DNA of 64,000 bases from an uncultured Burkholderiales bacterium (GTDB taxonomy: Bacteria > Pseudomonadota > Gammaproteobacteria > Burkholderiales > Burkholderiaceae_C), in NCBI GenBank assembly GCA_937927685.1, contig CALBSC010000072.1:31922-95921 (forward strand), in the 5' to 3' direction. Positions 26,466 through 35,161 of this stretch are shown in pieces. Position 1 is the stretch's first letter. Each line of letters starts with the position of its first letter. The notes under the pieces were generated by a model. The model had not been told where the DNA came from. It was given only the letters and a program-made list of their open reading frames with translations, and did not search any database. Both the position numbers and the translations under genes were made by a program.

Positions 26466-27432
26466 CTTTGGCTCCGGAGGCCTTGACGATGGGGCCCCAG
26501 CGGTTCACCTCGGCACGTTGCATCTCGCCCATGTGATCGGGGCTGCTGCCGATGATGTTGTAGCCCAGTTCGGTCATGCGCTTGACGTACTCCGGCGCCT
26601 TGGTGCCCTTGACCGCTTCGGCATTGAGCTTGGCGATGATTTCGCGCGGGGTGCCGGCCGGCACCGCCAGCCCGAACCACACGCCCGACTCATAGCCGGC
26701 TACGCCGGCCTCGGCGATGGTGGGCAGCTCGGGCAACAACGCGTCACGCTTGGCGCCGGTGGTGGCCAGGGCGCGCAGCTTGCCGGACTTGATGTGCGGC
26801 AGCGCAGAGGGGATGTTGTCCAGCATGATCATGACCTGTCCGCCCATGAGGTCGGTCAGGGCCGGCGCGCTGCCTTTGTAGGGGATGTGCGTCATGTTGA
26901 TGCCGGCGAGGTGCTTCAGCATCTCGCCGGACATGTGGATGCTGGTGCCGCTGCCACTGGAAGCGTAGGTGACCGCCCCCGGCTGGGCCTTGGCCATGGC
27001 GACCAGCTCCTGCACCGAGTTGGCCTTGACCGAGGGGTGCACGACCAGCACGTTGTTGAGCGAGACCAGGGCTGACACCGGGGCGAGGTCCTTCAAGGGA
27101 TCGAACGGCATCTTGGCGTACAGGAACGGGTTGATGGCCGCAATACCGCTGGTGGTCATGAAGAGGGTGTAGCCGTCAGGGGCGGAACGCACCGTTTCAG
27201 CGCCACCGATGTTGCCGCCGGCACCCGGCTTGTTGTCCACGGTCACCGGTTGGCCCAGGTTCTTGGACAACTCGGCCGCGATGGCTCGCGAGGCGATGTC
27301 CACCGCCCCGCCCGGCGGGAAGGGGCAGATCAGGCGAATGGGCTTGCTGGGAAAGGATTGCGCGTGCGCCGCGAGCGTGAGCCCCAAGGCAGCCGTCAGC
27401 ACCAGTAAACGGGATTTCAAACGAGACAACAT
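26458..27432 (-). CDS. Bug/TctC family periplasmic substrate-binding protein
   Basis: Tripartite tricarboxylate receptor of the Bug family, 324 residues. A signal peptide covers about residues 1-24 and ends AHAQS. The family opening FPSKPIRLICPFPPGGAVD and DNKPGAGGNIG follow, and these loops wrap the carboxylate ligand. AGGAAGG stands about eight bases before ATG 27432. No TctA or TctB gene adjoins it; tctBA is 21 kb away at 3863-5876. Burkholderiales carry many orphan Bug genes, so pairing with that transporter is possible but unproven. Ligand unknown. Confidence 0.93.
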   Translation of the reverse strand: MLSRLKSRLLVLTAALGLTLAAHAQSFPSKPIRLICPFPPGGAVDIASRAIAAELSKNLGQPVTVDNKPGAGGNIGGAETVRSAPDGYTLFMTTSGIAAINPFLYAKMPFDPLKDLAPVSALVSLNNVLVVHPSVKANSVQELVAMAKAQPGAVTYASSGSGTSIHMSGEMLKHLAGINMTHIPYKGSAPALTDLMGGQVMIMLDNIPSALPHIKSGKLRALATTGAKRDALLPELPTIAEAGVAGYESGVWFGLAVPAGTPREIIAKLNAEAVKGTKAPEYVKRMTELGYNIIGSSPDHMGEMQRAEVNRWGPIVKASGAKAD

Positions 27433-27530
27433 GGTCGGTACCTTCCTGTGAAGAATCTTGGTGCGGATCCTAACCCCGAAAGGTCCCCCGGCGCACATTC
27501 CTGGCTCGGCACAGGGGAATACCTGTGCCA

Positions 27531-27552
27531 CCGGGCCGGTCGACCGGCCCGG
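27531..27552. repeat. 22-bp perfect palindrome
   Basis: The half-site CCGGGCCGGTC is followed directly by its exact complement, with SalI-like GTCGAC at the centre. It lies 15 bases beyond the Nudix stop. A neighbouring CACAGG/CCTGTG pair (27510-27527) adds a second small stem. It could end the Nudix message, though no U-tract follows, or be a protein-binding site. Confidence 0.7.
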
Positions 27553-27567
27553 CAGCGCACCGCAGCG

Positions 27568-28449
27568 TCAGGCAAAAAATCCCTGGAACCCGTCGACCGG
27601 CTCGAAGCGGCGGTTGACAAAGCGCAGCCGGGTGGGCCCGCGCATCGCCCGCTGGGATTGCGAGTGCTTGGGATCGCCGGGGTAGCAAATGGTGCGCACG
27701 CCGTTGTCGTCAAACGGCTCGGGCTGAATGGTGGCGGGCGCGCGCTGACGGGTGTCGTCCAGCACGGCTTGCACGGTGTCATGGCGCAGCAGTTGCACCA
27801 GGCTCATGATCTGGGGCGGCGCGAGTTCAATGCGGTGCTCCCAGTAGTCTTCCAGGGCCTGGCGCGGGTGCAGCCAGGTGCTGTGGGTGGTTTCGACGTT
27901 GTCGTGCACCGCGTCCTGGCCCGACGGCACAGCGGCGACGAAAAAACGGGTATCGAAGCGCTGGGTCGAGACCGAGGCCATCTTGGGCGTGATCCAGCGT
28001 GACCAGGGCACCAGAAAACGGGTGGTGAGTTGCAGCGACAGATCGCGCAGCACGTCCGCAAAGCTGGCCCCGGCACGCAAACGCTCGCCCGCATGCACCG
28101 CATCGGGCGCTTGTCCACCGGGGCCATGGGCAAACAGGATGCCCGACTCTTCAAACGCCTCGCGCAAGGCCGCCACATACAGGCCACAGGCACGGGCGGC
28201 GTCCAGTCCGGGTTCGGCCAGCTGGCGGTGCAACAGATCGCGGGGCTGATCGAGGTGACGCTCGGGGTCGAGTTCGGCGTCCGCCGCGTCGAGCTTGCCA
28301 CCCGGGAACACATAGGCACCGCCCAGCACGGCCGAGTTGCTGTGGCGCTGCAGCATGAAAATTTCCAGCCCGCCAGTGCCGTCGCGCAGCATCAGCACGG
28401 AGGCTGCATCACGAGGAGGTGTCTTGATTTCCTGATGGTTGAGTTCCAT
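27568..28449 (-). CDS. NUDT19-like Nudix hydrolase
   Basis: Nudix-fold protein of 293 residues, probably hydrolysing CoA or acyl-CoA diphosphate bonds as in the NUDT7/NUDT19 group. Seen features are VFPGGKLD, the Nudix helix AALREAFEESGI and the C-terminal TRFFVAAVPSGQ typical of NUDT19 relatives. The upstream Glu of the consensus box is Cys here, and the spacing to the preceding Gly is off by one, while the metal-binding REAFEE is intact. ATG 28449 is preferred over 28458: CACAAT lies seven bases before it, matching other leaderless-type starts here. Confidence 0.82.
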   Translation of the reverse strand: MELNHQEIKTPPRDAASVLMLRDGTGGLEIFMLQRHSNSAVLGGAYVFPGGKLDAADAELDPERHLDQPRDLLHRQLAEPGLDAARACGLYVAALREAFEESGILFAHGPGGQAPDAVHAGERLRAGASFADVLRDLSLQLTTRFLVPWSRWITPKMASVSTQRFDTRFFVAAVPSGQDAVHDNVETTHSTWLHPRQALEDYWEHRIELAPPQIMSLVQLLRHDTVQAVLDDTRQRAPATIQPEPFDDNGVRTICYPGDPKHSQSQRAMRGPTRLRFVNRRFEPVDGFQGFFA

Positions 28450-28456
28450 GCGGGGC

Positions 28457-28462
28457 ATTGTG
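28457..28462 (-). promoter_or_regulatory. -10-like hexamer before the Nudix gene
   Basis: Minus-strand CACAAT is seven bases before ATG 28449 and there is no Shine-Dalgarno sequence. If used, it would exclude the alternative ATG at 28458. Confidence 0.3.
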
Positions 28463-28615
28463 CCCGCAGTCGATAGTAGCGATCGACACCTCGATGACAC
28501 ATGGCGGCCCCGACGATGGGCCGTTGGACCGCCTCGATCCGCACCCGACGTGGCCGGTACACCCGCACTGGCGCAGGCAACTGGCCGGTACGCCTGTCCT
28601 GGCGCTGACGCTGGC

Positions 28616-29794
28616 TCACGCCTCCTGGCGCGAGGCTCGCATCTGCTCTTCCCCGGGCAGGCCCAGGACGCAGCAGGCCCCGATGACGGCAATGAGCGAG
28701 AGCGACAACATCAGCGTGGTGAAACCGGACTGCTTGACCACCGGCCCCAGCATGTACACCGCCAGCGAACTGAAACCAAACGAAATGGCGATGCGCGTGC
28801 CGCTGACCCGCGAGCGCATCGAATCATCGATGTAGCGCACCACCATGGCGTCGTTGAACGGGATGGCCGCAAACACCGCCACCATGTAGACGATGGCCGA
28901 GGCATACCAGACCCAGCCGGTGGTACCCGACGACAGGTAAAACACCACCCCTTGCAAGGCCAGGATGCCGAAAAAGAGCGGCTTGATCGGCACGGTGTCG
29001 ATGAGTCGTCCCACGATCACCTGCGCAAACGAGGCCACAGCGTAGACCCCGGCCAACAACAGACCGAGCATGACGGGTTCGTTCACCAGACCATCCAGCC
29101 GCTCGGCCAGCAACTGCGCGTTACCGTTGGTGGTGAAGTTGAACAGCAGGCTGCTGCTGATGGCGGTGGCGATCATCACCACCAGGGTGCGCAACGCCAG
29201 CCAGCGCGGCAGGTGCACACCCGAGGCTTTCTTGCGCGCGGGCGGGGCGGACTCGGTGGGTGCATGGCGGGCGAACAGCCAGCCGCACACGAGAGAGGCC
29301 ACGCCCGGCACCACAAAGGCCAGTCGCCAGCCCCCCCACTGCACCAGGATGCCGGTGAGCAAGGCTGCCACCGCGATGCCCATGTTGCCGGCCAGTCCGT
29401 TGATGCCGATGGTCAGGCCCGGCGTGCGGGAGCCCTGCACCAGCAGCGGAATTCCGACCGGGTGGTAGATGGACGAGACGGCGCCCAGCACGGTGAGCGC
29501 CATGGCCATTTGCCAGGGGCCCTGGGTCAGCGAGACGAGCAAGGCCGCCACACCCATGCCGTAAAAGAACACCAGCATCATGCGCCGACGCCCCCACTGG
29601 TCGCCCAAGCGGCCGGCCGGAATGGACCCCAGCCCGAACATCAGGAAGGCGCCCACGGTGAAGGGCATCATGTCCTCCCAGCGCTCGACCTGGAAGTCGT
29701 GGGCAATGGCCCCGACCGCCGTGGCAAAAATCAGCAGGAACAGGTGATCCAGGCCGTGGCCGATGTTGAGAAGAAGCGAGGCAATTCTGGGCAT
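28616..29794 (-). CDS. Major facilitator superfamily transporter
   Basis: MFS carrier of 392 residues with twelve predicted helices. The loop 2-3 signature is seen as GRLGDQWGRRRMM near residues 61-73, the classic D-x-x-G-R-R pattern. A hydrophilic mid-loop (ESAPPARKKASG) separates the two six-helix halves. The length is typical for a drug or small-solute exporter; the substrate is not evident. ATG 29794 is preceded at six bases by TATGAT and not by a ribosome binding site. It stands alone between mrp (46 bases) and the Nudix gene (166 bases). Confidence 0.9.
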   Translation of the reverse strand: MPRIASLLLNIGHGLDHLFLLIFATAVGAIAHDFQVERWEDMMPFTVGAFLMFGLGSIPAGRLGDQWGRRRMMLVFFYGMGVAALLVSLTQGPWQMAMALTVLGAVSSIYHPVGIPLLVQGSRTPGLTIGINGLAGNMGIAVAALLTGILVQWGGWRLAFVVPGVASLVCGWLFARHAPTESAPPARKKASGVHLPRWLALRTLVVMIATAISSSLLFNFTTNGNAQLLAERLDGLVNEPVMLGLLLAGVYAVASFAQVIVGRLIDTVPIKPLFFGILALQGVVFYLSSGTTGWVWYASAIVYMVAVFAAIPFNDAMVVRYIDDSMRSRVSGTRIAISFGFSSLAVYMLGPVVKQSGFTTLMLSLSLIAVIGACCVLGLPGEEQMRASRQEA

Positions 29795-29800
29795 GGGCCA

Positions 29801-29806
29801 ATCATA
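29801..29806 (-). promoter_or_regulatory. -10-like hexamer before the MFS gene
   Basis: TATGAT on the minus strand, five of six matching TATAAT, lies exactly six bases before ATG 29794. The predicted transcript would start at the ATG. Confidence 0.4.
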
Positions 29807-29839
29807 GGACAGCCCTGCCTCCTGCGCTGAGCCGCAGGC

Positions 29840-30931
29840 TCAGGTGTCCTTGGACACCTTGATGGTCGGGAACTTGGAGGAAAAGTCCTTGGCCCGCGCA
29901 GCCACGCGAATGGCCACCTCGCGCGCCAGCATCTGGTAGGTGGCCGCAATCGCGCTGGTGGGGTCGGCCACCACGGTGGGGCGGCCACCATCGGCGTGCA
30001 CACGGATGTTCAGGTCCAGTGGCAAGCCACCCAGGTAGTCCACCCCCAGTTCCCCGGCCATGCGGCGACCGCCGTCCTGGCCGAAGATGTGCTCGGCGTG
30101 GCCACACTGGGTGCACACATGGACCGCCATGTTTTCCACCAGGCCGAGGATGGGGACCCCCACCTTCTCGAACATGCGGATGCCTTTGCGGGCATCGAGC
30201 AGGGCGATGTCCTGGGGCGTGGTGACGATCACCGCGCCCGTCAGGGGCACGCGCTGGCTCAGGGTGAGCTGGATGTCGCCGGTGCCCGGTGGCATGTCGA
30301 CGATGAGGTAGTCCAGGTCTTTCCAGTTGGTTTGCCGCAGCAACTGCTCCAGCGCCTGGGTGGCCATGGGGCCACGCCAGATCATGGCGTCATCGGGGTT
30401 GACGAGAAAGCCGATGGACATCACCTGCACGCCGTGGTTTTCCATCGGCTCCATGCTCTTGCCATCTTCGGTTTCCGGGCGACCTTCAATGCCCATCATC
30501 ATGGGCTGGCTGGGGCCGTAGATGTCGGCATCGAGCAGTCCCACGCGAGCGCCTTCGGCGGCCAGGGCCAGCGCCAGGTTGGCCGCCGTCGTGCTCTTGC
30601 CCACCCCCCCCTTGCCCGACGCCACCGCAATGATGTTGCGCACCTGGGGCAACAGTTGCACACCGCGCTGGGCGGCATGGGCCGTCACGCGGGTGCTGAT
30701 GTTGACCGAGACGTTGCCCACACCGGGCACCGCCTTGGCCGCACTGATGAGGGCCTGACGCAAAGCGGGGTGCTGGCTGCGTGCGGGGTAGCCCATCTCG
30801 AGGTCGAAGGCCACGTCGCCGCCCTGAATCTGCAGGTTGCGCAGCGCCTTGGTCGTGACAAAGTCTTTGCCCGTGTTGGGGTCGGTCACGGCCTGCAGGG
30901 CGGCCAGGAGGGTGGGTTCGGTCAGGGACAT
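29840..30931 (-). CDS. mrp: Iron-sulfur cluster carrier Mrp/ApbC
   Basis: P-loop ATPase that carries and delivers Fe-S clusters, 363 residues. An N-terminal MIP18-type domain (residues 1-90) precedes the deviant Walker A GKGGVGKS at 106-113. The cluster-binding CTQC lies near residue 277 in VCTQCGHAEHIFG. Length is standard. It is divergent from metG across 181 bases, an arrangement conserved in many proteobacteria. GGAG lies about eight bases before ATG 30931. Confidence 0.95.
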   Translation of the reverse strand: MSLTEPTLLAALQAVTDPNTGKDFVTTKALRNLQIQGGDVAFDLEMGYPARSQHPALRQALISAAKAVPGVGNVSVNISTRVTAHAAQRGVQLLPQVRNIIAVASGKGGVGKSTTAANLALALAAEGARVGLLDADIYGPSQPMMMGIEGRPETEDGKSMEPMENHGVQVMSIGFLVNPDDAMIWRGPMATQALEQLLRQTNWKDLDYLIVDMPPGTGDIQLTLSQRVPLTGAVIVTTPQDIALLDARKGIRMFEKVGVPILGLVENMAVHVCTQCGHAEHIFGQDGGRRMAGELGVDYLGGLPLDLNIRVHADGGRPTVVADPTSAIAATYQMLAREVAIRVAARAKDFSSKFPTIKVSKDT

Positions 30932-31045
30932 GAAGGGCTCCGCAAATCAGCCGGCTAGTCTATCCAACCTGATGCGACCTCGAATCCCTCAGGGTTGCTG
31001 GGGGCCGCAGCGGTTGCCCCGAAGGGCGCCGGACGGTCCCTGACC

Positions 31046-31051
31046 TAAAAT
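31046..31051 (+). promoter_or_regulatory. Candidate -10 for metG
   Basis: TAAAAT in the mrp-metG divergent gap, about 60 bases before the metG ATG, giving a leader of roughly 55 bases. No convincing -35 is seen. Confidence 0.35.
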
Positions 31052-31112
31052 CCCGGTCTCGTTCCCTCCGACCCTTAGCGATTCCGCCGCCCCGTGGCTG
31101 CGGACCTGACTC

Positions 31113-33212
31113 ATGTCCCAACGCCAACTGTTTGTCACCACCGCCCTGCCGTACGCCAATGGCAAGTTCCACATTGGCCACATCATGGAGTACATCCAGG
31201 CCGACATCTGGGTGCGGGTGATGCGCATGCAGGGCCACGAGGTGCATTTCGTCTGCGCCGACGACGCGCATGGCGCGCCCATCATGATTGCCGCCGAAAA
31301 GGCCGGGGTCACGCCACAGCAGTTCGTGGCCAATATTGCGGCGGGTCGCAAACCCTACCTGGACGGGTTTCACATCGGCTTTGACAACTGGCACAGCACC
31401 GATGGTCCGGAAAACCACGACCTGGCCAAGGCGGTCTACCTCGACCTCAAGAAAGCCGGCCTGATCGAAACCCGCACCATCGAGCAGTTCTATGACCCCG
31501 ACAAGGGCATGTTCCTGCCCGACCGCTTCATCAAGGGCGAGTGCCCCAAGTGCGGCGCCAAAGACCAGTACGGCGACAACTGTGAAAGTTGCGGGGCGGT
31601 GTACTCGCCCACCGAACTGAAGAACCCCTACTCGGCGCTCTCAGGCGCCACCCCGGTGCTGCGCACCTCCGAGCACTTCTTCTTCAAGCTGTCCGATCCG
31701 CGTTGCCTGGACTTCCTGGCGCAATGGACTCACAGTGGGGCAGTGCAACCCGAGGTGCTGAACAAGATTGCCGAGTGGATCGAACCCGGCGAGGACGGCA
31801 AGCCCAAAATGGGCGACTGGGACATCTCACGCGACGCGCCCTACTTCGGCATCGAGATTCCGGACGCGCCGGGCAAGTACTTCTACGTCTGGCTGGATGC
31901 GCCCATCGGCTACCTGGCCTCGCTCAAGAACTACTTTGGCAAGATCGGCAAGAATTACGAGGCCTTCATGGCCGACCCGTCGGTGGAGCAGTACCACTTC
32001 ATTGGCAAGGACATCATCACCTTCCACACGCTGTTCTGGCCGGCCATGCTGTATTTCAGCGGCCGCAAGGTACCCAACGCCGTGTTCGTGCATGGCTTCC
32101 TGACGGTGAGCGGCGAGAAGATGAGCAAAAGCCGCGGTACGGGACTGGACCCGCTCAAGTACCTGAGCCTGGGCATGAACCCCGAGTGGCTGCGCTACTA
32201 CATCGCCGCCAAGCTCAACGGCCGCAACGAGGACGTGGACTTCAACCCCGACGATTTCCAGGCTCGCGTCAACGCGGACCTGATCGGCAAATACGTCAAC
32301 ATCGCCTCGCGCGCCAGCGGCTTCCTCACCAAGCGCTTCGGCGGCCAACTGGGCCCCCTCTCCGCCGATGGCGAGGCCTTGCTCAGCCACCTGCGTGCCG
32401 GCGTGGCCCCCATCGCCGAACTGCTGACTGAGCGCGACTACGCCAAGGCCTTGCGCGACGTGATGGCCCTGACCGACCGCGTGAACGAATACGTTGACGC
32501 CAACAAGCCCTGGGAGCTGGCCAAGAAGGACGGCATGGAAGGCCGCCTGCACGATGTCTGCAGCACCTGCATCGAGGCCTTCCGCGTGCTCACGGTGCTG
32601 CTCAAGCCCATCCTGCCCCGCCTGGCCACACAAGTCGAGGCCTTTCTGAACGTGGCGCCCATGACCTTCGCCAACGCCCAGCAAGCCCTGGGTCCCGGCC
32701 ACGCCATTGGCGAATACCAACACCTGATGCAACGCGTCGACCCCAAGATGCTCGACGCCTTGTTCGAGCCGCCCGCTGAACCCCTGGCAGCAAAACCATT
32801 GGAGTCTGACCCCAATTGTTCCTCGGACGCCGACCCCGGTTCTTCTGTGCCGGGTGGTGAGGCCCTCGCGCCCACCATCTCCATCGATGACTTCGCCAAG
32901 ATCGACCTGCGCATCGCCAGAATCGTGGCGTGTGAACGCGTGGAGGGTTCGACCAAGCTGCTGCGCCTCACGCTCGACGTGGGCGAAGGCAAAACGCGCA
33001 ATGTCTTCAGTGGCATTGCCAGCGCCTACCAGCCCGAAGCGTTGGTGGGCCAGTTCACCGTGATGGTGGCCAACCTGGCCCCGCGCAAGATGAAGTTCGG
33101 TGTCTCCGAGGGCATGGTGCTGGCCGCCAGCCATGGTGACGAGAAGGCGAACCCCGGCATCCACTTGCTGCACCCCGCCACGGGCGTGACACCCGGGTTG
33201 CGGGTGCGCTGA
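31113..33212 (+). CDS. metG: Methionyl-tRNA synthetase
   Basis: Class I synthetase charging initiator and elongator tRNA-Met, 699 residues. HIGH is literal at residues 20-23 and KMSKS lies near 336-340. The zinc knuckle is CPKCGAKDQYGDNCESCGA near 146-164 with four cysteines. After a low-complexity linker around 560-590, the C-terminal EMAP-like tRNA-binding domain (DFAKIDLRIARI onward) supports dimerisation and tRNA binding. This is the long MetG1 form with the appended domain. ATG 31113 has no clear ribosome binding site. Confidence 0.97.
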   Translation: MSQRQLFVTTALPYANGKFHIGHIMEYIQADIWVRVMRMQGHEVHFVCADDAHGAPIMIAAEKAGVTPQQFVANIAAGRKPYLDGFHIGFDNWHSTDGPENHDLAKAVYLDLKKAGLIETRTIEQFYDPDKGMFLPDRFIKGECPKCGAKDQYGDNCESCGAVYSPTELKNPYSALSGATPVLRTSEHFFFKLSDPRCLDFLAQWTHSGAVQPEVLNKIAEWIEPGEDGKPKMGDWDISRDAPYFGIEIPDAPGKYFYVWLDAPIGYLASLKNYFGKIGKNYEAFMADPSVEQYHFIGKDIITFHTLFWPAMLYFSGRKVPNAVFVHGFLTVSGEKMSKSRGTGLDPLKYLSLGMNPEWLRYYIAAKLNGRNEDVDFNPDDFQARVNADLIGKYVNIASRASGFLTKRFGGQLGPLSADGEALLSHLRAGVAPIAELLTERDYAKALRDVMALTDRVNEYVDANKPWELAKKDGMEGRLHDVCSTCIEAFRVLTVLLKPILPRLATQVEAFLNVAPMTFANAQQALGPGHAIGEYQHLMQRVDPKMLDALFEPPAEPLAAKPLESDPNCSSDADPGSSVPGGEALAPTISIDDFAKIDLRIARIVACERVEGSTKLLRLTLDVGEGKTRNVFSGIASAYQPEALVGQFTVMVANLAPRKMKFGVSEGMVLAASHGDEKANPGIHLLHPATGVTPGLRVR

Positions 33213-33253
33213 GGCGGCGGGAGTATGCTTGCCGGTCAGGAGGAAACCTGACC

Positions 33254-34933
33254 GTGCACAGCCCGTTCTTTTTCCGGCCACGTCTGATCGATGCCCTGCG
33301 CGGCTACGACCCGGCGCGGCTGTCCCGCGACATCGGGGCCGGCCTCACCGTCGGCGTGGTGGCGCTGCCGCTGGCGATGGCCTTCGCGATTGCCTCGGGG
33401 CTGAAGCCCGAAGCGGGGCTGTTTACTGCCATCATCGCCGGCTTGCTGATTGCCTTGCTGGGCGGCAGCCGGGTGCAGATCGGCGGCCCGGCAGGCGCCT
33501 TCATCGTCATCGTCTACGGTATCCTGGAGCGCTACGGGCTGGCCAATCTCATCATCGCCACGGCCTTGTCGGGCGTGATGCTCTTCGTGATGGGCTTGTT
33601 GCGGCTGGGAACACTCATTCGCTTCATTCCGGTGGCCGTGGTCGTTGGCTTCACCAACGGGATTGCGGTGCTGATCATGGTGTCTCAGGTCAAGGATTTT
33701 CTCGGGCTGAGCGTGACCCGCATGCCGGCAGATTTCTTTGGCATCGTGGGCACGCTCGCCGCGCAGTGGCACACGCTGAACACGCAAGCGCTGGCCCTGG
33801 CGCTGGGGTCGCTGGGCCTGATCGTGGTCTGGCAGCAGGGCCTGCCCGTGCTGGCACGGCAGTGGACGTGGCTGGCTCGGCTGAGCCTGGTGCCGGGGTC
33901 CATCGTCGCCCTGGTCGTGGCCAGCGTGGCCTGCCAGTGGCTGGGCCTGCAGGTGGACACCATCGGCAGTAGCTTTGGCAGCATCCCCAGCAGCCTGCCC
34001 TCGCTGGTCTGGCCCGAGTTTTCCTGGTCCAGTGCTCAGCACCTGCTGATGCCGGCCTCCACCCTGGCCATGCTGGGTGCCATCGAGTCGCTCTTGTGCG
34101 CGCGCATCGCTGACCAGATGATCGGCGACCGCCACGATGCCAACCAGGAGTTGATGGCCCAGGGCATTGCCAACTTCATCACCCCTTTCTTTGGCGGCAT
34201 GCCCGCCACCGGCACCATTGCCCGCACCGTGACCAACGTAAAGAACGGCGCGACCAGCCCCATCGCCGGCGTGGTGCATGCCTTCACCCTGTTGGCCATC
34301 ATCCTGGTGGCCGCCCCGCTGGCCAACAGCATTCCCCTGGCCGCCCTGTCGGCCATCCTGATATTCGTGGCGTGGAACATGGGGGAGTGGCATGCGTTCA
34401 TCGATCTCCAGCATTTCCGCCTGCCTTACCGCGCCACGCTGCTGTCGGTGTTCGTGCTGACCGTGGTGGTGGACCTGACGGTCGCGGTGGAGGTGGGCCT
34501 GATGGCGGCGTGTCTGACCTTCATCTATCGCATCTCCCACCTGACCCGATCGGAAGCAATCGCGCCGACGACCCCGGGCCTGGAGGGACTGCCCGGCGTT
34601 CAGGCGCACCGCTTGTACGGAGCACTCTTTTTTGGCGCGGTCAAGCTGGTGGAGGACCTGGAAGACCGGCTGCCAGAACGCGCCCTGGTGATCGATCTGA
34701 AAAACCTGATTTACGTGGACTCCTCCGGAGCGGACGCGCTGCTGGCCCTGGCCCGGACCTGCCGGCAGCGTCAGGTGGCCCTGATTTTGTGTGGACTCAC
34801 TCACCAGCCACGCGACATCGCGACTCGCACCGGCCTCCTGGACCTATTACCGCCAGACCACTGCGTGGACGATTGGGTGGCCGGACTGGCGGCCGCACGC
34901 CGGGTCAGCCAGAACCCGCTCGCGGCGGCTTAA
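33254..34933 (+). CDS. SulP family anion transporter with STAS domain
   Basis: Inner-membrane SulP (SLC26) carrier of 559 residues. These move sulfate, bicarbonate or C4-dicarboxylates. About 12-14 helices occupy residues 20-425; NxxxGGMPATGTIARTVTN is a hallmark transport loop. The cytoplasmic STAS domain covers roughly 440-550 with LVIDLKNLIYVDSSGADAL at its core, whose serine is the usual phosphorylation position. GTG 33254 is the start, 10 bases after a strong AGGAGG. It follows metG by 41 bases. The substrate cannot be assigned. Confidence 0.92.
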   Translation: MHSPFFFRPRLIDALRGYDPARLSRDIGAGLTVGVVALPLAMAFAIASGLKPEAGLFTAIIAGLLIALLGGSRVQIGGPAGAFIVIVYGILERYGLANLIIATALSGVMLFVMGLLRLGTLIRFIPVAVVVGFTNGIAVLIMVSQVKDFLGLSVTRMPADFFGIVGTLAAQWHTLNTQALALALGSLGLIVVWQQGLPVLARQWTWLARLSLVPGSIVALVVASVACQWLGLQVDTIGSSFGSIPSSLPSLVWPEFSWSSAQHLLMPASTLAMLGAIESLLCARIADQMIGDRHDANQELMAQGIANFITPFFGGMPATGTIARTVTNVKNGATSPIAGVVHAFTLLAIILVAAPLANSIPLAALSAILIFVAWNMGEWHAFIDLQHFRLPYRATLLSVFVLTVVVDLTVAVEVGLMAACLTFIYRISHLTRSEAIAPTTPGLEGLPGVQAHRLYGALFFGAVKLVEDLEDRLPERALVIDLKNLIYVDSSGADALLALARTCRQRQVALILCGLTHQPRDIATRTGLLDLLPPDHCVDDWVAGLAAARRVSQNPLAAA

Positions 34934-34957
34934 AATGCCTGCTCAAAGGTAAAACCC

Positions 34958-35161
34958 ATGTCCATCTTCCGCCGACCCGACTACCAGTCCGAAACCACGC
35001 AGTTCCTGCAGCAACTCAAGCAGCAAAAGCCCCAGTTGCAAGCCCAGCAAGTGCAAGGACGCGCCCTGTTGTGGGACAAACAGGTGGACCGCGAGACCTG
35101 GTCCGAGTACCAGGCTGCCCGCGTGGCGCAACAGCCCTACGTTTACATGACGCAAGCGTGA
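34958..35161 (+). CDS. DUF3460 family small protein
   Basis: A 67-residue soluble protein. The pattern FLQQLKQQKPQLQAQQVQGR followed by ALLWDKQ and QQPYVYM is that of DUF3460, a small family common upstream of scpA in Burkholderiales. Function is unknown. The stop overlaps the GTG of scpA by four bases (GTGA), so it is co-translated with a chromosome-condensation subunit. AAAGG lies nine bases before ATG 34958. Confidence 0.88.
   Translation: MSIFRRPDYQSETTQFLQQLKQQKPQLQAQQVQGRALLWDKQVDRETWSEYQAARVAQQPYVYMTQA

Noticed and set aside
28551..28591. Repeated TGGCCGGTAC 31 bases apart between the MFS and Nudix genes
   Set aside because: Only two 10-base copies in GC-rich sequence; not distinguishable from chance here.
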